From the NCBI GenBank assembly GCA_963519305.1, contig CAUQMS010000014.1:60846-124845 (forward strand): a stretch of 64,000 bases of DNA, given 5' to 3'. Below the pieces are notes generated by a model that was not told where the DNA came from, did no database searches, and was given only the letters and a program-made list of their open reading frames with translations. This document shows, one piece after another, positions 8,034-16,374 of this stretch. Position 1 is the first letter of the stretch; each line of letters starts with the position of its first letter. A program made the translations under genes and the position numbers. The stretch is from Ewingella sp963519305. Its GTDB lineage: Bacteria; Pseudomonadota; Gammaproteobacteria; Enterobacterales; Enterobacteriaceae.

Positions 8034-8089
8034 TAAAAAAAGGCCGTTTGCTGTCAATAACCTAAAAAGGTGATCACAGCCAAACGGCC
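8034..8089 (-). terminator. Intrinsic terminator of the porin gene
   Basis: On the minus strand a long stem is formed by GGCCGTTTG and its complement (8042-8050 with 8081-8089), extended by CTGT/ACAG with one bulge, followed by a run of seven T. Confidence 0.75.
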
Positions 8090-8104
8090 CCGGAGGTTAC
8101 GGAA

Positions 8105-9256
8105 TTAGAAGTCGTATCTCAGACGAACCAGATTCATATCACCACGGTCATCAGTGGTAGAACTGAACACATGTTCGTAGTCCACACGGAAGCCATAATC
8201 CATCTGGAAGGAGAGGCCGAGACCATTATCGATACGCTGATAATTGCGTCCTGTCACATAGCTCAGACGGTCACCCATAAAGTACGGCTGAAGGGTTTTA
8301 ACCGCGTACTGGTTGATTGGGAAGGTATAACCGAGGAAGTACTCAATACCGTAAGCATCACCTGCGAAGTAATCTTCATCGGATTTCTGCTTGGTGGTCA
8401 GGAAGTTATGGTAGTAACCCCCGCCGAGTGAAGCGGTCCAGTTGCCCGGTTTCCAGCTTAACGCGGTACCCATAATGCTCTGGTTATAGTCAGTGGAGCT
8501 ATGCAGGCCCGGGTTTTTCATCTCTGCGTCGGTGTAGTTGTACGCCGTACCCCAGGTCAGATCTTTGGTGATGTGATAGTCCACACCCACAGAACCGCCG
8601 CCTTTGCGCTTGTAACGCAGGCCGTCGCCAGTCAGTAAATCAGTATCCGCAAACAGATAAGAAGCGTAAATGTCCGCGTCGCCGAAAGTATTTTTGTATT
8701 TCAGCTGCTTACGCGCGCGGTAAGAACCGTCGTAGTCACCATTGACGCCGTTGCCCGGTGCCTGAGCCAGCATGTCGTAGTCCCAGATATCGGTCTTGGC
8801 GCCGACCACATCGTAGTAAACGCTGTTTTGCTGACCAAAGGTGAGCTGACCATAGGTTTTGCTCTTGAAACCGGTGTAGAGCATACGGCGGCTGGTGTTA
8901 CGTGCGTTGTCTGCGTAGTGATCATCCCAGTCAAACAGTGCCGGGAAGTTTACGCCCAGCTCGTAATAGCTGATCCAACTGATGTCATCAAACAGATAGT
9001 AATCAGCGGAGAAACGAAAACGGGAACCGCCGTCGAAGCCGTTATTTTTATAGGAGCCTTTGTCTTTTCCGCCCGTTTCCATATTCCACTGCGGACGAAT
9101 ACTGCCGCCGACCTGGAAATTCAGGCGGCTGAGTAAATCATCCGGCTTGGGATCTTGTTTAATCAGAGTGATTTCAGCGTGTGCAGCAAAGGCCGTACAG
9201 CCGAGGATCAGGCTGGCAGCAGCCGTTTGTGTGAACCTGTTCAATTTAGATTTCAT
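8105..9256 (-). CDS. Outer-membrane porin, OmpC-like beta-barrel family
   Basis: A 383-residue precursor with a clear signal peptide (about 28 residues, ending AFAAHA before EITLIKQ). The mature part alternates polar and aromatic residues, as beta-barrel strands do, and ends in Phe (RLRYDF), the usual outer-membrane assembly signal. The segment YGQLTFGQQNSVYYDV followed by a Gly/Asp/Tyr-rich loop resembles the L3 region of trimeric general porins. AGGGAG lies 6 bases before the ATG. It follows the sugar genes and may serve their substrate, though no specificity can be read from the sequence. It is distinct from the LamB and KdgM families as far as can be judged. Confidence 0.82.
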   Translation of the reverse strand: MKSKLNRFTQTAAASLILGCTAFAAHAEITLIKQDPKPDDLLSRLNFQVGGSIRPQWNMETGGKDKGSYKNNGFDGGSRFRFSADYYLFDDISWISYYELGVNFPALFDWDDHYADNARNTSRRMLYTGFKSKTYGQLTFGQQNSVYYDVVGAKTDIWDYDMLAQAPGNGVNGDYDGSYRARKQLKYKNTFGDADIYASYLFADTDLLTGDGLRYKRKGGGSVGVDYHITKDLTWGTAYNYTDAEMKNPGLHSSTDYNQSIMGTALSWKPGNWTASLGGGYYHNFLTTKQKSDEDYFAGDAYGIEYFLGYTFPINQYAVKTLQPYFMGDRLSYVTGRNYQRIDNGLGLSFQMDYGFRVDYEHVFSSTTDDRGDMNLVRLRYDF

Positions 9257-9874
9257 GTAAAACTCCCTGTGCCAAAACGTTGCTCAAAACAAAAAAGTGG
9301 ATTTTGCGACAATCCGTTCTGGCCGGATTTCTTATTATTCCCTTACATCATGGTAAGGGTGTCAGACGCACCATCGCTTTCGCCATGAAGCTGGCTAAAA
9401 ATTAACTTTCCAAGGTTAAAATTAGCGAGCTATTTATTATCACATTCATTAATTTAATCAAGATGGATTTCGCATGTACAAAGCGGAAAGAATGATAAAG
9501 ATCGCAGAAAAGAGGGGAGCGTCGATTTTATCGCCAAATCACGTCAGGTTATTGGCAGACGTGGCGGGCGGGTAGTAAAGGCAGAGGTAAAGGACGTACT
9601 ATTGGGCAGGTGAAGCAAGGGATGAGATGCTGTTGCAGCAGGTGATTTTTATGCACAATTCTGCATGATTATTCGAAATGTGTTATGAAGCTGGCCTGGC
9701 TGCCATTAACATAAAGTTGCAGACTAAGTAACCAAAATGCCGATGTGTTTTACTGATATTAACCAGCCTGTATCATAATTTTCTAATTATGCGGCAATTT
9801 TGCTGGCCCCGTTGCTGAGGGGTCGTTAACCTGAATCTGCTTCAAGGCAGAACCTATCTATTAAGAGAGAGATT
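9257..9874. other. Intergenic region between divergent porin and dapB genes
   Basis: 618 bases without a convincing gene. A hairpin CCCTTAC/GTAAGGG (9340-9346 with 9353-9359) lies upstream of the porin, and a shorter CCCC/GGGG hairpin (9807-9822) lies in the presumed dapB leader. The region must contain the promoters of both genes, but none stands out clearly. Confidence 0.6.
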
Positions 9875-10696
9875 ATGAGTAACGCTGATATCCGCATGGC
9901 AATTGCGGGCGCGGGTGGTCGCATGGGACGGCAGCTTATTCAGGCTGTATCGCAGGCTGAAGGCGTGGTGCTTGGCGCGGCGCTTCAGCGCAAAGGTTCT
10001 TCCCTGGTGGGTACCGACGCCGGTGAGATTGCGGGTGTGGGCCAGTTAAATGTGAAGGTGAGCGACAGTCTGGATGATGTTGTGGATGATTTCGATATTC
10101 TGATCGATTTCACCCGTCCGGAAGGGACGTTGGCCTACCTCGAGTTTTGTCAGAAACATCAGAAAGCTATCGTTATCGGCACTACGGGCTTTGATGACGC
10201 CGGTAAGGCTGCAATTGTACAGGCAGCAAGTGCTGTTCCGATAGTTTTTGCTGCGAACTTTAGCGTCGGTGTCAATGTAGTGCTTAAACTGTTGGAGAAA
10301 GCCGCCAAAGTGATGGGCGACTATACCGATATCGAAATCATTGAAGCTCACCATCGCCATAAAGTGGATGCGCCATCGGGCACAGCGCTGGCAATGGGGG
10401 AAGCCATCGCCGGTGCGCTGGGGCGTGATCTGAAAGAATGCGCGGTTTATGCTCGTGAAGGCTATACCGGTGAGCGTGATCCGAAATCCATTGGTTTCGC
10501 GACTGTCAGAGCCGGCGACATCGTGGGTGAACATACAGTGATGTTTGCAGATATTGGAGAGCGGGTTGAGATAACCCACAAGGCTTCCAGCCGTATGACT
10601 TTCGCAAATGGTGCTGTAAAAGCGGCTGTTTGGCTCTCATCACAGAAAAAAGGACTTTATGACATGAAAGATGTCCTTGGTCTGGATGATTTATAG
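9875..10696 (+). CDS. dapB: 4-hydroxy-tetrahydrodipicolinate reductase
   Basis: A 273-residue enzyme of the diaminopimelate/lysine pathway that reduces the DapA product with NAD(P)H to tetrahydrodipicolinate. The Rossmann nucleotide loop AIAGAGGRMGRQ is at residues 9-20, and the family signature EAHHRHKVDAPSGTAL carries the catalytic His159 and Lys163 at the E. coli positions. A purine-rich stretch (AAGAGAGAG) precedes the ATG. As in E. coli it lies directly upstream of carAB but is a separate unit with its own terminator. It supplies both lysine and the meso-DAP used by MurE encoded at the other end of this window. Confidence 0.98.
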   Translation: MSNADIRMAIAGAGGRMGRQLIQAVSQAEGVVLGAALQRKGSSLVGTDAGEIAGVGQLNVKVSDSLDDVVDDFDILIDFTRPEGTLAYLEFCQKHQKAIVIGTTGFDDAGKAAIVQAASAVPIVFAANFSVGVNVVLKLLEKAAKVMGDYTDIEIIEAHHRHKVDAPSGTALAMGEAIAGALGRDLKECAVYAREGYTGERDPKSIGFATVRAGDIVGEHTVMFADIGERVEITHKASSRMTFANGAVKAAVWLSSQKKGLYDMKDVLGLDDL

Positions 10697-10746
10697 TTTT
10701 ACTAAACCATCGTGATGTGGTTGTTTTGGTCATAATGTTTTGATAA

Positions 10747-10779
10747 AAGGGCAGTTCCTTGATTGCCCTTTTTTTTTTA
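10747..10779 (+). terminator. Intrinsic terminator of dapB
   Basis: AAGGGCA (10747-10753) pairs with TGCCCTT (10764-10770), followed by a long T run. Confidence 0.88.
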
Positions 10780-10934
10780 TGTTTTTATGTGGGTTTCGTA
10801 ATAATTATTGTCTAAGGCTGGCAATAATAGCTGTTTTGTCATTTTTTTATGACCCTATCGGTTAAAAAGTAACCACTGCACTCCTCTTGATGTTCAACAA
10901 TTCCTTTTTATCTCAGGTTCTCAGATAAAATGCC

Positions 10935-10950
10935 TCGCAAACGGTTACTA
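10935..10950. promoter_or_regulatory. Predicted PurR box upstream of carAB
   Basis: TCGCAAACGGTTACTA matches the PurR consensus ACGCAAACGTTTGCGT at 11 of 16 positions, including the CGCAAACG core. PurR control upstream of the distal car promoter is known in E. coli. Confidence 0.55.
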
Positions 10951-11035
10951 TGTGCAGATAGGCTGCTCTTTTATGGCGGTAGGGCATGGTTTTCACTGAG
11001 TTCAGCAAAATAGACAGAAATAATGGTGCTTTTGG

Positions 11036-11064
11036 TAGACAAAGCTGACTGCCATCATTAGAAT
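11036..11064 (+). promoter_or_regulatory. Predicted carAB P1 (pyrimidine-regulated) promoter
   Basis: TAGACA (11036-11041) and TAGAAT (11059-11064) are spaced by 17 bases. Position, and the following GCGCCC...TTTGCC segment, resemble the E. coli car P1 region. Confidence 0.55.
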
Positions 11065-11125
11065 GCGCCCAATTTGCCGAAAATTGTCTTAGGGGATGAT
11101 TTTTGCATTGATTTAGATCGGTTAA

Positions 11126-11163
11126 TCTGAATTAATATGCAAATAATATGATTGATTATTCCT
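11126..11163. promoter_or_regulatory. Predicted tandem ARG boxes at carAB P2
   Basis: Two imperfect 18-base ArgR-type boxes in tandem (around 11126-11143 with core TGAATTAATATGCA, and 11146-11163 with TGATTGATTATTCC) directly precede the carA ribosome binding site. The first is nearly identical to the E. coli car P2 operator and contains a TAATAT -10-like hexamer (11133-11138). Confidence 0.65.
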
Positions 11164-11173
11164 GGAGGATGCT

Positions 11174-12322
11174 TTGATAAAGTCAGCGCTATTGGTTCTG
11201 GAAGACGGAACCCAATTCCACGGTCGGGCCATCGGGGCAGAGGGTACGGCAGTGGGGGAAGTGGTCTTCAATACGTCGATGACCGGTTATCAAGAAATCC
11301 TCACTGATCCTTCCTACTCCCGCCAGATCGTTACTCTTACTTATCCTCATATCGGCAATGTCGGCACCAATGCTTCCGACGAAGAATCCTCCGCTGTACA
11401 CGCCCAAGGCCTCGTCATTCGCGACCTCCCACTGATTGCCAGCAACTACCGCAACGAAGAAGGCCTGTCTGACTACCTGAAGCGTCACAACATCGTGGCG
11501 ATTGCCGATATCGATACCCGCAAGCTGACCCGCCTGCTGCGCGAGAAAGGGGCACAGAACGGCTGCATCATCGCCGCCGACACGCCGGATGCCGCCTTGG
11601 CGTTAGCGAAGGCCAAAGCCTTCCCGGGCCTGAAAGGCATGGATCTGGCGAAAGAAGTTACCACCCAGGAAGCCTACAGCTGGCAGCAGGGCAGTTGGAC
11701 GCTTGAAGGCGACCTGCCGGAAGCCAAACCGGCCTCTGAGCTGCCGTTCCACGTGGTGGCCTATGACTACGGCGCCAAGCGCAACATTCTGCGTATGCTG
11801 GTGGATCGCGGCTGCCGCCTGACGGTGGTGCCGGCACAGACCCCGGCGGATGAAGTCTTGAAGATGGATCCGGACGGTATTTTCCTGTCCAACGGCCCGG
11901 GTGACCCGGAGCCATGCGATTACGCCATCGCCGCCATCAAGCAGTTCCTGACAACCGATATCCCGGTGTTCGGCATCTGCCTCGGCCATCAGTTGCTGGC
12001 TCTGGCCAGCGGTGCAAAAACCGTGAAGATGAAGCTTGGCCACCACGGCGGCAACCACCCGGTAAAAGATCTGGATAACGACTGCGTCATGATCACCGCG
12101 CAGAACCATGGTTTTGCGGTAGACGAAAACAACCTGCCGGCCGAACTGCGCGTCACGCACAAATCCTTGTTTGACCACACGGTGCAGGGCATTCACCGCA
12201 CCGATAAAGCAGCGTTCAGCTTCCAGGGCCACCCTGAAGCCAGCCCGGGCCCACACGACGCCGCGCCGCTGTTCGATCACTTTATCGAACTGATTGAGAC
12301 TTACCGTTCTAACGCCAAATAA
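11174..12322 (+). CDS. carA: Carbamoyl-phosphate synthase small (glutaminase) subunit
   Basis: A 382-residue subunit that hydrolyses glutamine and channels ammonia to CarB for carbamoyl phosphate, the precursor of arginine and pyrimidines. The class I glutamine amidotransferase nucleophile is Cys269 in GICLGHQLLALA, with the His/Glu pair in the later GHPEASPGPHD segment. Translation starts at TTG (11174) with TGGAGG 5 bases upstream, the same unusual start as in E. coli, which limits initiation. carB follows after 16 bases. Control by arginine, pyrimidines and purines is suggested by the upstream sites. Confidence 0.98.
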   Translation: MIKSALLVLEDGTQFHGRAIGAEGTAVGEVVFNTSMTGYQEILTDPSYSRQIVTLTYPHIGNVGTNASDEESSAVHAQGLVIRDLPLIASNYRNEEGLSDYLKRHNIVAIADIDTRKLTRLLREKGAQNGCIIAADTPDAALALAKAKAFPGLKGMDLAKEVTTQEAYSWQQGSWTLEGDLPEAKPASELPFHVVAYDYGAKRNILRMLVDRGCRLTVVPAQTPADEVLKMDPDGIFLSNGPGDPEPCDYAIAAIKQFLTTDIPVFGICLGHQLLALASGAKTVKMKLGHHGGNHPVKDLDNDCVMITAQNHGFAVDENNLPAELRVTHKSLFDHTVQGIHRTDKAAFSFQGHPEASPGPHDAAPLFDHFIELIETYRSNAK

Positions 12323-12338
12323 TCAGGAGCAGTAAAAA

Positions 12339-15300
12339 ATGCCAAAACGTACAGACATAAAAAGCATCCTGATCCTCGGCGCTGGCCCGATTGTTATCGG
12401 TCAGGCTTGTGAGTTTGACTATTCCGGTGCCCAGGCTTGTAAAGCCCTGCGTGAAGAGGGTTACCGCGTCATTCTGGTCAACTCCAACCCGGCCACCATT
12501 ATGACTGACCCGGAAATGGCCGATGCGACTTATATCGAACCCATCACCTGGGAAGTGGTTCGCAAGATCATTGAGAAAGAGCGTCCAGACGCCGTGCTGC
12601 CAACCATGGGCGGCCAGACTGCACTGAACTGTGCGCTGGAACTGGAACGTCAGGGCGTGCTGGAAGAGTTCGGCGTGACTATGATTGGCGCGACCGCCGA
12701 CGCCATTGACAAAGCCGAAGACCGCCGCCGTTTCGACGTGGCGATGAAAAAAATTGGTCTCGATACCGCACGTTCAGGTATCGCTCACAATATGGAAGAG
12801 GCGCTGGCGGTTGCCGCTGACGTAGGTTTCCCGTGCATTATCCGCCCTTCATTCACCATGGGCGGCACCGGCGGCGGTATTGCTTACAACCGCGAAGAGT
12901 TTGAAGAGATTTGCGAACGCGGTCTGGATCTTTCCCCAACCAAAGAGCTGCTGATTGATGAGTCGCTGATTGGCTGGAAAGAGTACGAGATGGAAGTAGT
13001 ACGTGATAAAAACGACAACTGCATTATCGTCTGCTCGATTGAAAACTTCGACGCCATGGGCATTCACACCGGTGACTCCATTACTGTCGCACCGGCGCAG
13101 ACCCTGACCGACAAAGAGTACCAAATCATGCGTAACGCCTCGATGGCGGTACTGCGTGAAATCGGCGTAGAAACCGGTGGCTCCAACGTGCAGTTCTCGG
13201 TCAACCCGAAAAATGGCCGTCTGATTGTTATCGAGATGAACCCGCGCGTATCACGTTCTTCTGCGCTGGCCTCGAAAGCGACCGGTTTCCCAATTGCTAA
13301 AGTGGCGGCCAAGCTGGCGGTGGGTTACACCCTCGATGAGCTGATGAACGACATCACCGGTGGCAAAACCCCAGCCTCGTTCGAACCGTCCATCGACTAC
13401 GTTGTGACTAAAATTCCTCGCTTCAACTTCGAAAAATTTGCCGGTGCTAATGACCGTCTGACCACGCAAATGAAATCCGTCGGCGAAGTGATGGCGATTG
13501 GCCGCACGCAGCAGGAATCCCTGCAAAAAGCACTGCGCGGTCTGGAAGTGGGCGCCAGCGGTTTTGACCCGAAAGTCAGCCTTGATGACCCTGAAGCACT
13601 GACCAAAATCCGCCGTGAGCTGAAAGAAGCCGGTGCCGAGCGTATCTGGTACATCGCCGATGCCTTCCGCGCCGGGCTGTCCGTCGACGGCATCTTTAAC
13701 CTGACCAACGTGGACCGCTGGTTCCTGGTGCAGATTGAAGAGTTGGTCAAACTGGAAAATGAAGTGGCTGAAGGCGGCTTCAATATCCTGACGCCGGAAT
13801 ACCTGCGCATGCTCAAACGCAAAGGCTTTGCCGACCTGCGTCTGGCCACGCTGGTGGGGGTGTCTGAAGGCGAAGTGCGTAAACTGCGCCACAAATATAA
13901 TCTTCATCCGGTCTACAAGCGTGTGGATACCTGCGCAGCGGAATTCTCAACCGATACCGCCTACATGTATTCAACCTATGAAGAAGAGTGCGAATCTAAC
14001 CCGACCAATGACAAGCCGAAAATCATGGTGCTGGGCGGTGGTCCAAACCGTATCGGTCAGGGCATTGAGTTCGACTACTGCTGCGTACACGCCTCACTGG
14101 CGCTACGTGAAGACGGTTACGAAACCATCATGGTTAACTGTAACCCTGAAACTGTCTCTACCGACTACGACACATCAGACCGCCTGTACTTCGAATCTGT
14201 GACGCTGGAAGACGTGCTGGAAATCGTACGCATCGAGCAGCCTAAAGGCGTGATCGTGCAGTACGGTGGACAGACTCCGCTGAAACTTGCCCGTGAACTG
14301 GAAGCGGCTGGTGTTCCTATCATCGGTACCAGCCCGGACGCCATTGACCGTGCGGAAGACCGCGAACGTTTCCAGCAGGCGGTTCACCGTCTGGGCCTGA
14401 AACAACCGGCTAACGCCACGGTCTCGACCATCGAGCAAGCGGTTGAGAAAGCCGCTGGTCTGGGTTATCCGCTGGTGGTGCGTCCGTCCTATGTACTGGG
14501 TGGCCGCGCGATGGAAATCGTGTATGACGAAATTGACCTGCGCCGTTACTTCCAGAACGCTGTCAGCGTTTCCAACGATGCGCCAGTGCTGCTGGACCGT
14601 TTCCTGGATGATGCGGTAGAAGTTGACGTCGATGCTATCTGCGACGGTGAACGCGTACTGATTGGCGGCATCATGGAGCACATCGAGCAAGCGGGCGTTC
14701 ACTCCGGTGATTCCGCCTGTTCCCTGCCGTGTTACACGTTGAGCAAGGAAATTCAGGATGTGATGCGCCAGCAGGTTGAGAAACTGGCATTTGAACTCTG
14801 CGTTCGCGGTCTGATGAACGTGCAGTTTGCGGTGAAAAACAACGAAGTCTACCTGATTGAAGTTAATCCGCGTGCCGCGCGTACCGTACCGTTTGTCTCT
14901 AAAGCGACGGGCGTACCTTTGGCGAAAGTGGCGGCTCGCGTCATGGCCGGTCAGACACTGGCGCAGCAGGGCATTACCGAAGAGGTTATCCCACCGTATT
15001 ACTCGGTGAAAGAAGTGGTACTTCCGTTCAACAAATTCCCAGGCGTTGACCCTATCTTAGGGCCAGAAATGCGCTCTACCGGGGAAGTGATGGGCGTGGG
15101 CCGCACCTTTGCCGAAGCCTTTGCCAAAGCACAACTGGGTAGTAACTCGGGTATGAAGAAAGCCGGTCGCGCACTGTTATCGGTTCGCGATGGCGACAAA
15201 GCCCGCGTGGTGGATTTAGCCGCCAAGCTGCTTAAACGCGGTTTCGAACTGGATGCAACGCACGGCACCGCCGTAGTGCTGGGCGAAGCCGGGATAAATC

Positions 15301-15563
15301 CGCGTTTGGTGAACAAGGTGCATGAAGGCCGTCCGCACATTCAGGACCGCATCAAAAATGGTGAATACGTTTATATCGTCAATACCACCGCCGGACGTCA
15401 GGCGATTGAGGATTCAAAACTGATCCGCCGCAGCGCCTTGCAATATAAGGTGCATTATGACACTACGCTGAACGGCGGCTTTGCCACCGCGATGGCGTTG
15501 TCTTCTGACCCGACAGAGCAGGTGATTTCCGTGCAGGAAATGCACGCGAAAATCAAAGGCTGA
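12339..15563 (+). CDS. carB: Carbamoyl-phosphate synthase large subunit
   Basis: A 1074-residue subunit, the standard length. It contains two duplicated ATP-grasp synthetase halves: the first makes carboxyphosphate/carbamate and the second (from about residue 550, MVLGGGPNRIGQGIEFDYCC) phosphorylates carbamate. A C-terminal MGS-like allosteric domain (last 140 residues) binds effectors such as UMP and ornithine. The paired motifs PTMGGQTALNCALEL and VQYGGQTPLKLARELE show the internal duplication directly. It follows carA in one operon and ends in a hairpin terminator. Confidence 0.98.
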   Translation: MPKRTDIKSILILGAGPIVIGQACEFDYSGAQACKALREEGYRVILVNSNPATIMTDPEMADATYIEPITWEVVRKIIEKERPDAVLPTMGGQTALNCALELERQGVLEEFGVTMIGATADAIDKAEDRRRFDVAMKKIGLDTARSGIAHNMEEALAVAADVGFPCIIRPSFTMGGTGGGIAYNREEFEEICERGLDLSPTKELLIDESLIGWKEYEMEVVRDKNDNCIIVCSIENFDAMGIHTGDSITVAPAQTLTDKEYQIMRNASMAVLREIGVETGGSNVQFSVNPKNGRLIVIEMNPRVSRSSALASKATGFPIAKVAAKLAVGYTLDELMNDITGGKTPASFEPSIDYVVTKIPRFNFEKFAGANDRLTTQMKSVGEVMAIGRTQQESLQKALRGLEVGASGFDPKVSLDDPEALTKIRRELKEAGAERIWYIADAFRAGLSVDGIFNLTNVDRWFLVQIEELVKLENEVAEGGFNILTPEYLRMLKRKGFADLRLATLVGVSEGEVRKLRHKYNLHPVYKRVDTCAAEFSTDTAYMYSTYEEECESNPTNDKPKIMVLGGGPNRIGQGIEFDYCCVHASLALREDGYETIMVNCNPETVSTDYDTSDRLYFESVTLEDVLEIVRIEQPKGVIVQYGGQTPLKLARELEAAGVPIIGTSPDAIDRAEDRERFQQAVHRLGLKQPANATVSTIEQAVEKAAGLGYPLVVRPSYVLGGRAMEIVYDEIDLRRYFQNAVSVSNDAPVLLDRFLDDAVEVDVDAICDGERVLIGGIMEHIEQAGVHSGDSACSLPCYTLSKEIQDVMRQQVEKLAFELCVRGLMNVQFAVKNNEVYLIEVNPRAARTVPFVSKATGVPLAKVAARVMAGQTLAQQGITEEVIPPYYSVKEVVLPFNKFPGVDPILGPEMRSTGEVMGVGRTFAEAFAKAQLGSNSGMKKAGRALLSVRDGDKARVVDLAAKLLKRGFELDATHGTAVVLGEAGINPRLVNKVHEGRPHIQDRIKNGEYVYIVNTTAGRQAIEDSKLIRRSALQYKVHYDTTLNGGFATAMALSSDPTEQVISVQEMHAKIKG

Positions 15564-15581
15564 TAGAATAACCGGCATATG

Positions 15582-15612
15582 AAAGGCGTGGCGAAAGCTG
15601 CGCCTTTTCTTT
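15582..15612 (+). terminator. Intrinsic terminator of carAB
   Basis: AAAGGCG and CGCCTTT (15582-15588 with 15601-15607), with an inner GC/GAAA/GC tip, are followed by TCTTTTT. Confidence 0.82.
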
Positions 15613-15613
15613 T

Positions 15614-15740
15614 TATACCCGTCATACTTCGAATTGCAGGGGCGTTGGCTGCGTTCAGTCCCCCGAATCACTTACTCAAGTAAGCTCATCGGGGTTCCTT
15701 CATTTGCCGCCTTCCTGCAACTCGAATTATTTTGGGTATA
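15614..15740. repeat. 127-bp palindromic intergenic repeat, copy A
   Basis: The outer ends TATACCC/GGGTATA and the inner arms CTTCGAATTGCAGG and CCTGCAACTCGAAT form a long interrupted palindrome, with a second inner palindrome at CTTACTCAAGTAAG. It lies directly after the carAB terminator. A similar element occurs at 22355-22482 and a deletion form at 3050-3102. Such non-coding palindromes are common in Serratia/Yersinia-type genomes; I do not assign it to a named family. Confidence 0.8.
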
Positions 15741-15813
15741 CAAGTTCGACTTTTTTCATGAAAGTAGAAAATTGCGTATGCTGAAAGTAAGCAAAATAAA
15801 ATAAGAGACCTGC

Positions 15814-16374
15814 ATGATTCTGATCATTTACGCCCATCCTTATCCACGTCATTCACGGGCTAACCAGCGATTGCTGTCGGCAGTGCAAGACTTGCCCAAC
15901 GTTGAAGTCCGCTCCCTGTATGATCTTTACCCCGATTTCAATATCGATATCAATGCCGAACAGGCGGCAGTTGAACGCGCGGATCTGGTGGTTTTTCAGC
16001 ATCCTATCCAGTGGTACAGCCTGCCGCCGCTGCTGAAATTGTGGATAGACAAAGTGCTGGAACACGGCTGGGCTTACGGCCATGAGGGAAATGCGCTGAA
16101 GGGGAAGCACTGTCTGTGGGCAGTCACGACGGGGGGGAGCGAACACCATTTCGAACTGGGTGACCATCCTGATTTCGACGTGCTGGCACAACCATTGCAG
16201 GCCACGGCGGTGTATTGCGGGATGAACTGGCTGCCATACTTTGCGGTTCACAACACTTTCATCTGCGATGAAGTGGCATTGAAAGCGGCTGGCGAAGAGT
16301 ATCACCGGCGGCTCTCCGCCTGTCTGAGTCTGAAAGAGGGCTGCGCGCCGGAGGTGGAAAATGGACAACCATAA
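15814..16374 (+). CDS. kefF: Glutathione-regulated potassium-efflux system ancillary oxidoreductase
   Basis: A 186-residue flavodoxin-like NAD(P)H:quinone oxidoreductase that binds KefC and is needed for its full activity. The flavin fold is visible from IYAHPYPRHSRAN at the N terminus, the FQHPIQWYSLPPLLKLWIDKVLEHGWAYG block (about residues 67-95) and TTGGSEHHF near 111-119. It overlaps kefC by 14 bases, as expected for a co-expressed partner. A run of seven G (16131-16137) encodes part of the TTGG motif and could be prone to slippage, but the frame is intact. Confidence 0.95.
   Translation: MILIIYAHPYPRHSRANQRLLSAVQDLPNVEVRSLYDLYPDFNIDINAEQAAVERADLVVFQHPIQWYSLPPLLKLWIDKVLEHGWAYGHEGNALKGKHCLWAVTTGGSEHHFELGDHPDFDVLAQPLQATAVYCGMNWLPYFAVHNTFICDEVALKAAGEEYHRRLSACLSLKEGCAPEVENGQP

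Noticed and set aside
11603..12280. 225-codon frame opposite carA
   Set aside because: Antisense shadow; the composition is His/Arg/Gln-rich, as expected from reading a coding strand backwards.
15614..15740. CRISPR repeat or insertion sequence
   Set aside because: Single long palindrome without spacers or a transposase; treated as a non-coding intergenic repeat.
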